From Sphingorhabdus contaminans (GTDB taxonomy: Bacteria; Pseudomonadota; Alphaproteobacteria; Sphingomonadales; Sphingomonadaceae), in the NCBI RefSeq assembly GCF_007280415.1, contig NZ_VKKU01000002.1:682001-746000 (forward strand): a stretch of DNA of 64,000 nucleotides. Direction: 5' to 3'. Positions 25,503-34,735 of this stretch are shown one piece after another. The stretch's first letter is position 1. Each line of letters begins with the position of its first letter. A program made the position numbers and the translations under genes. The notes under the pieces are model-generated. The model did no database searches and was not told the origin of the DNA. It saw only the letters and a program-made list of their open reading frames with translations.

Positions 25503-26725
25503 GCGAGGACGACCTTTCTCAGGGCACTCGCAATCACCAGCATATCAACTTCGCTAAAGAGATGGTCAACGGGGAACATGATGGTACTTGCCCCCAATTT
25601 ATGCGCGTTTTCGAGATTTCCGTCGCGTCGTGGTTCACGGCCCTGAAACGCGATTTCCCGCGACATATCGGGGCAAGACCCGCTTCCGCATTGGATACCC
25701 AAGCCGAGCAAACCGGCAATGATATCACTGCGCGACTTGTTGCCCGGCAACTCCTTCTCGTCCACCCGGATATAATATTTGTAGCGGGCCGATTGAATAT
25801 GGTTCGGAATTTTATCGACGATGACGCCGGGAATATCGGCGATGGCTTCGCTCAGGCATTGCGCGTTTGCGCGCCGTTGCGCCAACCATTTCGGCAGCTT
25901 CTTGAGCTGGACGCGGCCAATAGCTGCCTGCATTTCGGTCATACGGAAATTGGTGCCGAAGCTTTGGTGCACATAGCGGAATTCACCTGCGGGAGCGATA
26001 TTCTGGGGCATTTCCTCGGGCGGAAGTTTGCCATGGTCCTTGATCGCCCACGCCTTCGACCACGCAGCCTTGTCCGCAAAAAGGATCATGCCACCTTCGC
26101 CGCCTGTCGACATGATTTTGTCGGTGCAGAACGAAAAGGAAGACGCGTCGCCAAATGATCCGATCATTCTATTGTCGTAAACCGCGCCATGTGCCTGTGC
26201 ACAATCTTCGATCAGAAACAGGTCATGCTCCTCACAAATCGCTGTCAGCGCGCGCATGTCGCAGGGGAGGCCAGCCAAATGGACACAAATGACAGCTTTG
26301 GTTTTTTCGCTGATCATGCGCCGAACCGAGTCCGGGTCGATATTTTGCGTCTCGATCACAACATCCGCAAAAACCGGGTTGGCCCCGACAGCAACAACCG
26401 CGCTGGCCGTTGCAAAAAAGCTGCGCGCGGGAATGATAATTTCGTCGCCTGCGCCGATGCCGAAAGCACGTAGCGCCATTTCGATGGAGACCGTGCCATT
26501 GCTGACAGCAATAGCGTGCGGCATTCCGATATAGGCCGCAAATTCCTTTTCAAAGGCGCGATTCTGTTCGCCGTGAACGAGGGCATTGACTCGGCCACTT
26601 TGCAAGACCTGGGTAACAGCCAGAATTTCGTCACGGCCATGCGACGGCCAGGAAGACGTTATCGGCACAGGGAAATCACGCGCTTCGGCGGTGGTCGGAG
26701 TCGATTGACTGCTCATAATCATCAA
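25499..26725 (-). CDS. DegT/DnrJ/EryC1-family sugar aminotransferase
   Basis: 408-residue PLP-dependent aminotransferase that converts a keto-sugar nucleotide to an amino-sugar. The PLP-binding Lys lies in SFCTDKIMSTGGEGGM; GTVSIEMALRAFGIG and LIEDCAQAHGA are further family signatures. It follows the PglF-like dehydratase by 11 bases, so the probable reaction is amination of the 4-keto group of UDP-4-keto-6-deoxy-HexNAc (as PglE does). This pairing is inference from the gene order. C-terminal domain is complete. Confidence 0.9.
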   Translation of the reverse strand: MMIMSSQSTPTTAEARDFPVPITSSWPSHGRDEILAVTQVLQSGRVNALVHGEQNRAFEKEFAAYIGMPHAIAVSNGTVSIEMALRAFGIGAGDEIIIPARSFFATASAVVAVGANPVFADVVIETQNIDPDSVRRMISEKTKAVICVHLAGLPCDMRALTAICEEHDLFLIEDCAQAHGAVYDNRMIGSFGDASSFSFCTDKIMSTGGEGGMILFADKAAWSKAWAIKDHGKLPPEEMPQNIAPAGEFRYVHQSFGTNFRMTEMQAAIGRVQLKKLPKWLAQRRANAQCLSEAIADIPGVIVDKIPNHIQSARYKYYIRVDEKELPGNKSRSDIIAGLLGLGIQCGSGSCPDMSREIAFQGREPRRDGNLENAHKLGASTIMFPVDHLFSEVDMLVIASALRKVVLA

Positions 26726-26736
26726 CTTTCTTGTTG

Positions 26737-28809
26737 TTATTGCAAGCCCTGCACCAGCTGCAGGTGGTGCCCGCGTTTTGGCAGAGAATTGTTAAGAAAC
26801 ATCGTCGACAGATCGATGTCGCTGCTCGGAAGCTTGACCAGCGAGTGCGTCAGGCGGCATGCTTCTTCCTGCTTGCCCTGCTTGACCGCAAGATCGAGCT
26901 CATCAATCGCACGGCCGATAAGCGGCAGCGGGATCGGGCGCGAGCAGGCTTCGAACAAATTGGGTATTTGCGAATCCACCCGGCGCTCGCAGCTGTCGAA
27001 CAATTCTTCGTACAGTTTTTCGCCAGGCCGCAATCCTACGAACTGGATCGGCACATCCACATCAGGCTCAAGACCGTGCATTTTGGCCATACGTTTAGCC
27101 AGATCGACGATTTTCACCGGATCGCCCATGTCGAGAACGAAGATATTTCCACGGTTCGAATTATCTTCCAGCGAGCGCGCACTGCTTTCCAGGATCAGCT
27201 GGACGGCTTCGCCAACGGTCATGAAGAAGCGCTCAATATCTGGATGGGTAACCGTCAACGGACGACCTTCAAGCAATTGCCGCTTGAACAAGGGAACAAT
27301 CGAACCGCTTGAACCCAGAACGTTGCCAAAGCGCACTGTCATAAAGCGCGGCGCCGAGGTGTCATCGACCCCGCAAAGGTCAAGCGACTGGCAATATAGT
27401 TCGCCGACACGCTTGGTGGCTCCCATCATGCCAACTGGGTTCACTGCCTTGTCGGTCGAAACCTGCACCATTGCACGAACCGAATATTCGGTAACGGCAT
27501 TGGCGATATTGCGGGTCCCGATAATGTTGGTGTGAATCCCGCCCAGCGGATTCGCTTCCACCATGGGCACATGCTTCAACGCTGCAGCATGATAGACAAC
27601 CGAGGGCAGATGCTTTGCAAAAACCCGGCGAACTTCGTCTTCGTCGCGGATGTTGCAAAGTTCCGGGAAAATTTCGAGGTCGGGATGCGCCTCGCGCAGC
27701 CGCATTTCGATATTGTACAATTGGAACTCGGCGTGGTCGAGCAAGACAATCCGCGAAGGGCCATAGGTGGCAAGCTGCATAACCAGTTCGCCGCCAATTG
27801 TACCGCCCGCACCCGTCACCAGCACACATTGCTGCGCTACCTGGCGCTGAATTATGCTCCGTTCGATGGTGCGTTCGCTACGACCCAACAGTTCCGACAA
27901 AGGAAAATGGTTGGGATCGCGCATGGGCTGGCGATTCAGCAACTGGCTGGCAGGATCGCTCAGCTTCAATACATCGATATTGTGCGACTTTGCCGACTTG
28001 TTCAATGTGGACAGGTCACGCACGCTGATGCTGATCCCGTCGTCACAGACAATAGCCAAATTCGGTTTCTGGTCCTGTTCGGCAAGGAAGGACACCGTCT
28101 GGTTGAACGAGTCCAGGCCGCCCAGCACCGGTATACCGCCGAGCTGCGAAATCGTCCGGTCGTCCGACGGCAGCAGCAAACCGATCACATTGATGGCCGA
28201 AGAGTTGCGCGGACCGAACATGTCGAGCACCGAAAGGGCCCACTCGGGATCGCCGATCAAAAGCGCAGTCTTTGCAACATTGTCGTTTGAATAAACCGAC
28301 GCAGCATTCTGGCGGCGACGGCGATAAGAGCGCACCGCACGACGTCCGGCCCGCATCAGTTGCATCGCCATGCTTGCCAAGCTGTAATGCAGGAGCGCGA
28401 ATGTGACGAAGTTGAAGAGATATTTCGAAAGTGGTGAGAAATAGGCGACAACCGCCCAGCCGATACCCATTCCGATAAAGCTGGTGATAAGCATCGAAAT
28501 GCTGTCCGCAAAGGACACGAATCGCCAGCTGCGCTTGTACATCCCTGTCAAAAGAAAGAAGGTCGAGGCGATTCCGGCAATGAGTGCGCCGTCAGTCAGC
28601 ATCAGCAATGTGGCCGACTCCGCCCAGCCCCTCGTCAGTCCCAAAAGCAACGCGAAAGAGGCGAAGATTGCGAGAGTGTCCAAAGTCCACACACCGCCGG
28701 TGCGCACCACCCGTTTCCAATAAGGAAAACGCCACAGCGAGTTAAGATCGCGCTGGTTGCCCCGATGGTGGATGAACAGGTCTATTTTTTGCGCCAAGCT
28801 TTGGATCAT
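26737..28809 (-). CDS. Membrane-bound sugar-nucleotide 4,6-dehydratase (PglF/WbpM/CapD type)
   Basis: 690-residue inner-membrane enzyme. Four hydrophobic helices occupy the first about 150 residues, followed by a CoA-binding-like Rossmann domain and a catalytic extended-SDR domain with VTGAGGTIGGELVMQL and STDKAVNPVGMMGATKR. The Thr-Asp-Lys catalytic set and MGATK replace the usual Tyr-x3-Lys, as in PglF and WbpM. These make UDP-4-keto-6-deoxy-GlcNAc. The start at 28809 has an AAGGGGA ribosome site; the frame is open further upstream but that part is unsupported. It is the first gene of a five-gene minus-strand operon ending with the outer-membrane barrel. Confidence 0.92.
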   Translation of the reverse strand: MIQSLAQKIDLFIHHRGNQRDLNSLWRFPYWKRVVRTGGVWTLDTLAIFASFALLLGLTRGWAESATLLMLTDGALIAGIASTFFLLTGMYKRSWRFVSFADSISMLITSFIGMGIGWAVVAYFSPLSKYLFNFVTFALLHYSLASMAMQLMRAGRRAVRSYRRRRQNAASVYSNDNVAKTALLIGDPEWALSVLDMFGPRNSSAINVIGLLLPSDDRTISQLGGIPVLGGLDSFNQTVSFLAEQDQKPNLAIVCDDGISISVRDLSTLNKSAKSHNIDVLKLSDPASQLLNRQPMRDPNHFPLSELLGRSERTIERSIIQRQVAQQCVLVTGAGGTIGGELVMQLATYGPSRIVLLDHAEFQLYNIEMRLREAHPDLEIFPELCNIRDEDEVRRVFAKHLPSVVYHAAALKHVPMVEANPLGGIHTNIIGTRNIANAVTEYSVRAMVQVSTDKAVNPVGMMGATKRVGELYCQSLDLCGVDDTSAPRFMTVRFGNVLGSSGSIVPLFKRQLLEGRPLTVTHPDIERFFMTVGEAVQLILESSARSLEDNSNRGNIFVLDMGDPVKIVDLAKRMAKMHGLEPDVDVPIQFVGLRPGEKLYEELFDSCERRVDSQIPNLFEACSRPIPLPLIGRAIDELDLAVKQGKQEEACRLTHSLVKLPSSDIDLSTMFLNNSLPKRGHHLQLVQGLQ

Positions 28810-29232
28810 TGCTTGCTTCCCCTTTCGACCTTCACAAGCCCGGAAACCGAATAGCAAGCAGGAAGCTTGTTATCGTTTCCACGTCTGACGTGGCTTGTGA
28901 AGAAAACTGATTTCGTCATTTCACAGTCAAAGTAGGACACGAACCCTCGCGCGTCGCGTGCTCTTGCTGACATTAGACGAAAGGGTCAAAAATTTGCTTT
29001 CTGGCAACAAAACGACCCAAATGGGGGATAGCACTCTACTAAATCGCAGCAGGCCTATATCCGCGTACCCCGGCTTGCGGGGACAAAAGGATGTATACCT
29101 AATGCTAAATTGCGTCTTGGGCGCGATTGGCCCATTTGGTTTGCGCATTAACGTCACTGATACTGTTTTGTTTTAAAGCCCCGCCGAACGCATTGCATGC
29201 GGTGTGGCAAATTATTTGGAGGTAGAGCGAGC
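28810..29232. promoter_or_regulatory. Divergent control region between the two polysaccharide operons
   Basis: About 420 bases that should hold the promoters of both large polysaccharide operons. It contains an imperfect hairpin (28842-28880) with arms beginning GGAAAC and ending GTTTCC, and next to it a perfect inverted repeat CCACGTCTGACGTGG (28879-28893). GGAGG at 29219-29223 is the ribosome site for the GTG at 29233. No gene is visible; two overlapping short frames (28927-29157, 28958-29176) are not supported. Confidence 0.55.
28879..28893. promoter_or_regulatory. Candidate operator, perfect inverted repeat
   Basis: CCACGT-CTG-ACGTGG, six-base arms around a three-base centre, located 70 bases upstream of the dehydratase start in the divergent control region. 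The size fits a dimeric regulator site. Which protein binds is unknown. Confidence 0.4.
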
Positions 29233-30408
29233 GTGAAAATCCTTGTTTTTTCTAGTCTTGCTTACTCTCTCGTGAATTTTCGGGGCGCCTTGCTGTGCCG
29301 GATGAAAGAAGCGGGGCATGATGTCGTCGCCGTCGCGCCCGATCGCGATCCTGCTGTTGAACAATGGTTGAAAGACCGTGGCATCGGGTTCGAAATCATC
29401 AGTATGAACCGCACCGGCATGAAGCCGCTGGAAGATATACGTACCCTTTTGGGGTATATCCGCCTGATCCTGAGGGAACGGCCTGGTATAATTCTGGCCT
29501 ACACACAAAAGCCGATCATCTATGGAGGTATCGCTGCGCGCCTCACGGGAAACACACCATTCTATGCCCTGATGTCGGGACTCGGCTATCTTTTCAGCCC
29601 TGATGGATCCAAATCTGGCCTGGTGCGCACAATCTTTCTGCGGCTCTACCGTGAGGGTGTGCGCAAGGCGCTAAAGATTTTTGTGTTCAACCGCGATGAT
29701 CACAAGGACATGCTTGACGCAGGAATCGTCGACAGCACCCAAAAGGTAATCCAGGTGCCGGGTTCTGGCGTCGACACAACGCGTTTTATCCAGCAGCCAC
29801 TGCCCGCTGGCGCGCCCCATTTCCTGATGGTGGGGCGACTGATGCGCGACAAGGGCGTGTATGAATTTTTGGCTGCTGCCAAAGCGGTAAAAGCCGAGTA
29901 TCCCGACGCACGTTTCAGCATTCTTGGACGGGCAGAGGAATTTAATCCTACCGGAATTAGTAAGGATGATATTCCACAGCTCCAGTCCGATTATCCGGTG
30001 AATTTTCTTGCCGAAACGACAGATGTGCGTCCTTATCTCGCCGATTCTTCGGTTTTCGTATTGCCTTCCTTCTACCGTGAAGGTTTGCCGCGCACGATCC
30101 TGGAAGCAATGTCCACAGGGCGTGCCGTCATTACCACTGATACGCCCGGCTGCCGGGACCCTATAGTCGATGGAGAAAGCGGCATCATCGTTCCGCCCCA
30201 AGATGCGGACGCCCTTGCCACTGCCATGCGGTCATTCCTGCAGAATCCCGATCAGGCCCGCAGGATGGGCGAAAAAGCGCGTGCCATCGCCGTCGATATC
30301 TATGACGTTGCAAAAGTGAACGAGATCCTTGTCGGCCATATGGGGTTGAACCAGTCGGCCAGCGCATCGGCATCGCCTGCTGTGCAACTGGTGGCGTCCC
30401 AGACATGA
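29233..30408 (+). CDS. GT4 glycosyltransferase, PglA-like
   Basis: 391-residue GT-B glycosyltransferase. The layout resembles Campylobacter PglA, which adds GalNAc to lipid-linked diacetylbacillosamine: N-terminal KILVFSSLAYSLVNFRGALL, the AYTQKPIIYGGIAARLTG and LMSGLGYLF segments, then MVGRLMRDKGVYEFLAAAK and the catalytic SFYREGLPRTILEAMSTGRAVI. I start it at the GTG at 29233 (GGAGG 10 bases upstream); 12 further codons upstream are open but contain the ribosome site. It is the first gene of the plus-strand operon and overlaps the formyltransferase by four bases. Confidence 0.88.
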   Translation: MKILVFSSLAYSLVNFRGALLCRMKEAGHDVVAVAPDRDPAVEQWLKDRGIGFEIISMNRTGMKPLEDIRTLLGYIRLILRERPGIILAYTQKPIIYGGIAARLTGNTPFYALMSGLGYLFSPDGSKSGLVRTIFLRLYREGVRKALKIFVFNRDDHKDMLDAGIVDSTQKVIQVPGSGVDTTRFIQQPLPAGAPHFLMVGRLMRDKGVYEFLAAAKAVKAEYPDARFSILGRAEEFNPTGISKDDIPQLQSDYPVNFLAETTDVRPYLADSSVFVLPSFYREGLPRTILEAMSTGRAVITTDTPGCRDPIVDGESGIIVPPQDADALATAMRSFLQNPDQARRMGEKARAIAVDIYDVAKVNEILVGHMGLNQSASASASPAVQLVASQT

Positions 30409-31322
30409 CCTTACGCGCCGTAATTGTAGGTGCTGTCGAAAGCACGGCCGTCGCGATCCGCGCTTTTGCAGGCTCGGGTTGGGATCTGGTACTGGTTGTT
30501 ACGTTGCCGCCTGAAAAATCGGCGCGGCATTCGGACTATGTAGACTTGCAAGCCGATGCCGAAACAGTCGGTGCGCGCGTATTTCATACTGCGCAAACAA
30601 ACCATCCCGATACAATTGCGGCGATACGCGAGGCCCGGCCGGATTATATCTTCGTCGTGGGTTGGTCGCAAATTTGCGGACCCGAATTTCTGAACCTGAC
30701 ACCGGGTAAAGTCATTGGCTATCACCCTGCGGCGCTGCCCCGGCTGCGTGGGCGCGCAGCTATTTCCTGGACCATCTTGCTGGACGAGAAAATCAGTGCA
30801 GGCTCCCTTTTCCAGATGGCCGACGGCGTGGACGATGGCCCTTTGCTGGAACAGGCTTATTTTCACATCGCGCCGCGCGAAACCGCAATGTCGCTTTACG
30901 CCAAACATATGGTGGCGCTGGACAAGATGACCCGCCGTGCACTCGAGCGCCTTGCCAATGGCAATACCGAATTTCAGGTGCAGGATGAAAGCTGCGTCAC
31001 TTATGCGGTGCGTCGTACGCCCGCCGATGGGCTCATCGACTGGCAGCAACCTGCACAGGCGATAGACCGTTTGGTGCGTGCTGCTGGCAAACCATATCCG
31101 GGCGCATTTACGTTGGTAAAAAGCGCCCGTCTGACTGTCTGGGCGACAGAGCTCGTTCAGCCAGAGCTGCCCTTTCACGCAATGCCCGGCCAGTTGATTG
31201 CGGATGATAGCTTGGGACTTTTGGTTCAAACGGGATCGGGGCAAATCCGCATAACGGATTGGACATGGGATTTGGAAGGCCGACCACCCATGCATGGAAT
31301 TTGGGGACGCGAAAATGGGTGA
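30405..31322 (+). CDS. Sugar N-formyltransferase-like protein
   Basis: 305-residue protein of the methionyl-tRNA-formyltransferase fold, expected to move a formyl group from N10-formyl-tetrahydrofolate to an amino-sugar. It has VIGYHPAALPRLRGRAAISW (G105-Y106-H107) and ADGVDDGPLL (D143), and a C-terminal domain beginning about residue 205 (RRTPADGLIDW). The usual catalytic Asn two residues before the His is Gly here, so the Asn-His-Asp triad is incomplete. It overlaps the PIG-L deacetylase gene by eight bases, suggesting that the two act in sequence on one sugar: remove N-acetyl, add N-formyl. That pathway is inference. Confidence 0.8.
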   Translation: MTLRAVIVGAVESTAVAIRAFAGSGWDLVLVVTLPPEKSARHSDYVDLQADAETVGARVFHTAQTNHPDTIAAIREARPDYIFVVGWSQICGPEFLNLTPGKVIGYHPAALPRLRGRAAISWTILLDEKISAGSLFQMADGVDDGPLLEQAYFHIAPRETAMSLYAKHMVALDKMTRRALERLANGNTEFQVQDESCVTYAVRRTPADGLIDWQQPAQAIDRLVRAAGKPYPGAFTLVKSARLTVWATELVQPELPFHAMPGQLIADDSLGLLVQTGSGQIRITDWTWDLEGRPPMHGIWGRENG

Positions 31323-32004
31323 CTTGAGCTATATGGGCAAGGTGCTGGTCATCGCCCCCCATCCCGATGACGAGATACTTGGATGTGGCGGCACGATCGC
31401 ACGCCTGACAAAATCGGGGGCAGAGGTCATCGTCGCCATCGTGACCCGCGGCATGGCACCCCAATTCTCCGACGAATTTGTTGCCGCTATCCGTGCTGAA
31501 GCAAAGGCGTCGCACGACCTGGTGGGGATTGCGGAAACGCGCTACCTCGATCTTCCAGCCGCCGCACTGGAAACTGTGCCGGCAACCAGGCTGAATGGCA
31601 CCTTAGCCAAACTGGTGCAGGATGTCCGGCCGGACACGATCTTCGTCCCCTTTGTCGGGGACATTCATACCGATCATCAACTGACATTTCTCGCGGCCAT
31701 GGTCGCGGCGCGACCGCGCGACGTCCATGCGCCAAAACGCATTTATGCCTATGAGACATTATCCGAGACCAACTGGTATGCGCCCGGCGTTACTCCGGCA
31801 TTTATACCCAATGTATTCGTGGATATCAGCGATACACTCGAACTGAAACTGGACGCCTTTCGTTGCTTCGAAAGCCAGGTGAAGCAGTTCCCCGACGAAC
31901 GTTCTATTGAAGCTATCCGTGCACTTGCGACAATGCGTGGAGCATCCATGTATTTGGGTGCAGCAGAAGCATTCATGCTAATCAGGCAGATTGACCGGCT
32001 ATGA
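31315..32004 (+). CDS. PIG-L/LmbE-family zinc N-deacetylase
   Basis: 229-residue zinc hydrolase that removes acetyl from N-acetyl-sugars. The zinc motif APHPDDEILGCGG (H16, D18-D19-E20) and the downstream HTDHQ are intact. The start at 31315 has GGGGA 8 bases upstream and lies inside the end of the formyltransferase gene. The stop overlaps the polymerase start. Its position beside a formyltransferase suggests that it exposes the amine which is then formylated, or that is modified by the sulfotransferase or ATP-grasp enzyme. Confidence 0.9.
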   Translation: MGDLSYMGKVLVIAPHPDDEILGCGGTIARLTKSGAEVIVAIVTRGMAPQFSDEFVAAIRAEAKASHDLVGIAETRYLDLPAAALETVPATRLNGTLAKLVQDVRPDTIFVPFVGDIHTDHQLTFLAAMVAARPRDVHAPKRIYAYETLSETNWYAPGVTPAFIPNVFVDISDTLELKLDAFRCFESQVKQFPDERSIEAIRALATMRGASMYLGAAEAFMLIRQIDRL

Positions 32005-33371
32005 AACGCGGCAGGTTTATAGAGGGGAATGGCATTCCCGGGGAATATGATCCCTACGGCACGCCATTTGCGCAGCCAATGGTACGGATCGACCGCATCC
32101 GACAGCTGATGTTGGCTGCCGGCTGCTTTCTGCTCTCTTGGCATCTTCTCCGGATCGGAGACATCAACTTTACCGCCGCCGATTTGTTGTTTTTCTTGTG
32201 CTTTGTGATCTTCGTGGCTCGCCGAAATCTCAACATGATGGCATTGAATTCGATGACGGCGCATTGGTGTGCGGCACTGGCCATGATGCTGGGTGGTCTC
32301 TTAATAGGCTCCGTTTTTAACGGCGACCCGTTGCGTTGGGCCAATATTGCCAGCCAGTATCTGTTTGGCTTCCTACTCCTCCCGATGGTGCTGATGAGTG
32401 AGGATCGGATGTGGATCCGGAAATGCCTGCTCTATTTTGTGTTGGGCGTTGCGGCTTCGCAGATCGTCGCATTGACGATGGCTAATTTTTTCAGCTTTGA
32501 ACAATCAAAGGAAATGCTTGGACCCAGTGTGGTTGCCGGTAACGGCCGTATTGGCGGGCTGGTTTCCGACGCTAATCTCAACGGTGCGATTATTGCCTTT
32601 TCGATCGTCGCGCTCTTCAACGCCCATCATCATGGACTGATCCGGAATTTCTTTGCACTTTGCGTCGGCGGCGTTTTGTTCTGGGCGCTCCTGTCGACTG
32701 CGAGTTTTACCGCATTTGCATCGACGGGCATTGCGACTTGTATCTATTTTACCATGTCTAATTTGGGGCGTTTTCTAAAGGTCGGCGTGCCTGTCATGGC
32801 ATTTGTAATTGCCTATATAATTTTGGGCGGACCGCTCCCCGAGGCTTTCAGTGAACGCGTGTTGGGCGCGTTGACAACAGGCGATATGTCACAGGCGGGC
32901 ACCTTCACACACAGGTCTCAACTCATTGCCGAAGCCTGGGAAATGAGCAAGGACACCCTTTTCATTGGTCTTGGGGTCGACCGGTTTCGGGTTGTGAGTA
33001 TCCACGGTATGCCGGTTCACCAGTTCTGGATGCTGCTGCTCACCGAGGGAGGGCTTATTTCCTTTACCGGACTCGTGCTGATGTTCGGTGTACTGGGAAT
33101 GATGGGGTTGCGCGCGATCCAGTCACATCGTGAAGATGGCGCGATGGTTCTTGCCATTCTCGCCATTCTGTTCATTTTCTCGACATCAATCCCGCACATG
33201 TACAACCGCTTGTGGATCACGCCGCTAATGCTGGCACTTGCCACTACCTTTGCGCGTACGACCCAGGTCTATTTCCTGCATGAGGAACAATCTGAAGTCG
33301 ACGAGTTCGACAATGTTTTTGAAGTGGATGGGACGCCCACCGCTCTGGCTCTGAAAGGGCGAACACCATGA
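32001..33371 (+). CDS. Wzy-like polysaccharide polymerase / O-antigen-ligase-family protein
   Basis: 456-residue polytopic membrane protein with about 11-12 hydrophobic segments and a longer polar loop near residues 285-330 (GDMSQAGTFTHRSQLIAEAW). The order TFTHRS...LGVDRF...GMPVHQFWMLLLTEGGLI is typical of the O-antigen ligase/polymerase family (Wzy_C). As the only such protein in the window, and next to a flippase, it is best read as the Wzy polymerase of the repeat unit. The stop overlaps the flippase start. Confidence 0.82.
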   Translation: MKRGRFIEGNGIPGEYDPYGTPFAQPMVRIDRIRQLMLAAGCFLLSWHLLRIGDINFTAADLLFFLCFVIFVARRNLNMMALNSMTAHWCAALAMMLGGLLIGSVFNGDPLRWANIASQYLFGFLLLPMVLMSEDRMWIRKCLLYFVLGVAASQIVALTMANFFSFEQSKEMLGPSVVAGNGRIGGLVSDANLNGAIIAFSIVALFNAHHHGLIRNFFALCVGGVLFWALLSTASFTAFASTGIATCIYFTMSNLGRFLKVGVPVMAFVIAYIILGGPLPEAFSERVLGALTTGDMSQAGTFTHRSQLIAEAWEMSKDTLFIGLGVDRFRVVSIHGMPVHQFWMLLLTEGGLISFTGLVLMFGVLGMMGLRAIQSHREDGAMVLAILAILFIFSTSIPHMYNRLWITPLMLALATTFARTTQVYFLHEEQSEVDEFDNVFEVDGTPTALALKGRTP

Positions 33372-34735
33372 CCCAGATCACTACACCGGCAGATGCGCCG
33401 AACGGCGACACCACCGCTTCCTGGAACAAAAAGGGCTTTGAAAAAGGCTGGCTGAAGAACATCCTGCATCTCGTATCGGGAAGCTCCGGCAATGCGATTT
33501 TGATGCTGGTCAGTACGACGATTGCCGCGCGGTCTCTTGGACCTGCTGCTTATGGTGTGCTGGCGCTGGTTCTGACCGTCGGTCGTTTAAGTGAGCGTCT
33601 GCTGCGTTTTGAATCCTGGCAGCCGCTTATCCGTTTTGCCGCGTCCGAGGAGATCGCGAACGACAAGAAAAAGATGTCGGAGCTTTATCTCTACGGCCTG
33701 TTTCTCGATATCGGCACGGCGTTGTTAGCGGCTGTTCTTACGATCATCGTCGGCTACGCCTTGATGAGCGTCATTGGTCTGAAGCCGGAGCATATACCAC
33801 TGGTCGCCATCTATGCGATAGCGATTGCCGTAAACATTCGGGGTGTGCCGACCGCCGCACTGCGTTTCGATGGCAAGTTCCGTACGCTTGCCTATGTCCA
33901 GATGCTGTCCTCCATTTTGCGCCTGATCCTTGCGGCGGTCGGCTTGTATCTCGGCTTTTCGCTCCTTGAGTTCGTCATCATCTGGACGTTGTGTCAGGCG
34001 CTTGATTCACTGCTTTTTCTGTGGCTCGGAATGCGCGTGATCCGTAAGCAAGGGATTCCGAATCCTCTGCGCGCCAATCCTTTCGGTTTGAAGGAGCGTT
34101 TTCCCGGTTTCATGTCCTTTGCTTGGTCCACAAATGTTTCCGGTACTTTGCGGACGTTGACGCAAGAGGCTGATACATTGTTGGTCAGTGCCTTTGCCGG
34201 CACGGCCTGGGCAGGCTTTTACCATATCGCCAAACGGATTGCGAAGGTCGCCCAGCAAGTGGGTTCAATGATGCAAGCCGTGGTCTATCCCGATATGGCC
34301 CGCATGTGGGCTCAAAAGGATTTCAAAGCCTTCCGCAGAACGATCAAGCGGGTCCAGCTTGTTCTGGGTCTCGTCGGATGCAGCTTCCTCGCAGCGTTCT
34401 GGCTTTTGGGTGACTGGATCATGCATGTCGCCTTCGGTCCTGAGTTTGTTCAGGCCTATCCCCTGTTGGTTGCGCAACTCTTGGCCGTCGTGCTGATTAT
34501 GCATGCGGCGCCTTCACGGTCAGCTTTGCTGGCGATGAATCGTCCCGGGTTCGTACTGTGGGTCGCCATAGCTTCTACTGGCCTGTTCTTTTTGACCGCT
34601 TGGCTGACCATGCCGGTCTATGGCGCACTGGGCGCAAACTTCGCCCATATCGCGTTTGCTGCATTGACCGCTGTTGCGATGGATATCGCCATGTGGCGCC
34701 AGATCGGGCAAACGATGAAGGCACCGCAGGAATGA
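33368..34735 (+). CDS. Wzx-like lipid-linked oligosaccharide flippase
   Basis: 455-residue polytopic protein of the MATE/MOP superfamily, about 12-14 membrane segments with the Wzx-style N-terminal SSGNAILMLVSTTIAARSLGPAAYGVLALV. It would move the undecaprenyl-linked repeat across the inner membrane. Two-codon overlaps with the polymerase gene before and the glycosyltransferase gene after (ATGA) show coupling. Family assignment is firm; substrate is inferred from the locus. Confidence 0.88.
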   Translation: MTQITTPADAPNGDTTASWNKKGFEKGWLKNILHLVSGSSGNAILMLVSTTIAARSLGPAAYGVLALVLTVGRLSERLLRFESWQPLIRFAASEEIANDKKKMSELYLYGLFLDIGTALLAAVLTIIVGYALMSVIGLKPEHIPLVAIYAIAIAVNIRGVPTAALRFDGKFRTLAYVQMLSSILRLILAAVGLYLGFSLLEFVIIWTLCQALDSLLFLWLGMRVIRKQGIPNPLRANPFGLKERFPGFMSFAWSTNVSGTLRTLTQEADTLLVSAFAGTAWAGFYHIAKRIAKVAQQVGSMMQAVVYPDMARMWAQKDFKAFRRTIKRVQLVLGLVGCSFLAAFWLLGDWIMHVAFGPEFVQAYPLLVAQLLAVVLIMHAAPSRSALLAMNRPGFVLWVAIASTGLFFLTAWLTMPVYGALGANFAHIAFAALTAVAMDIAMWRQIGQTMKAPQE

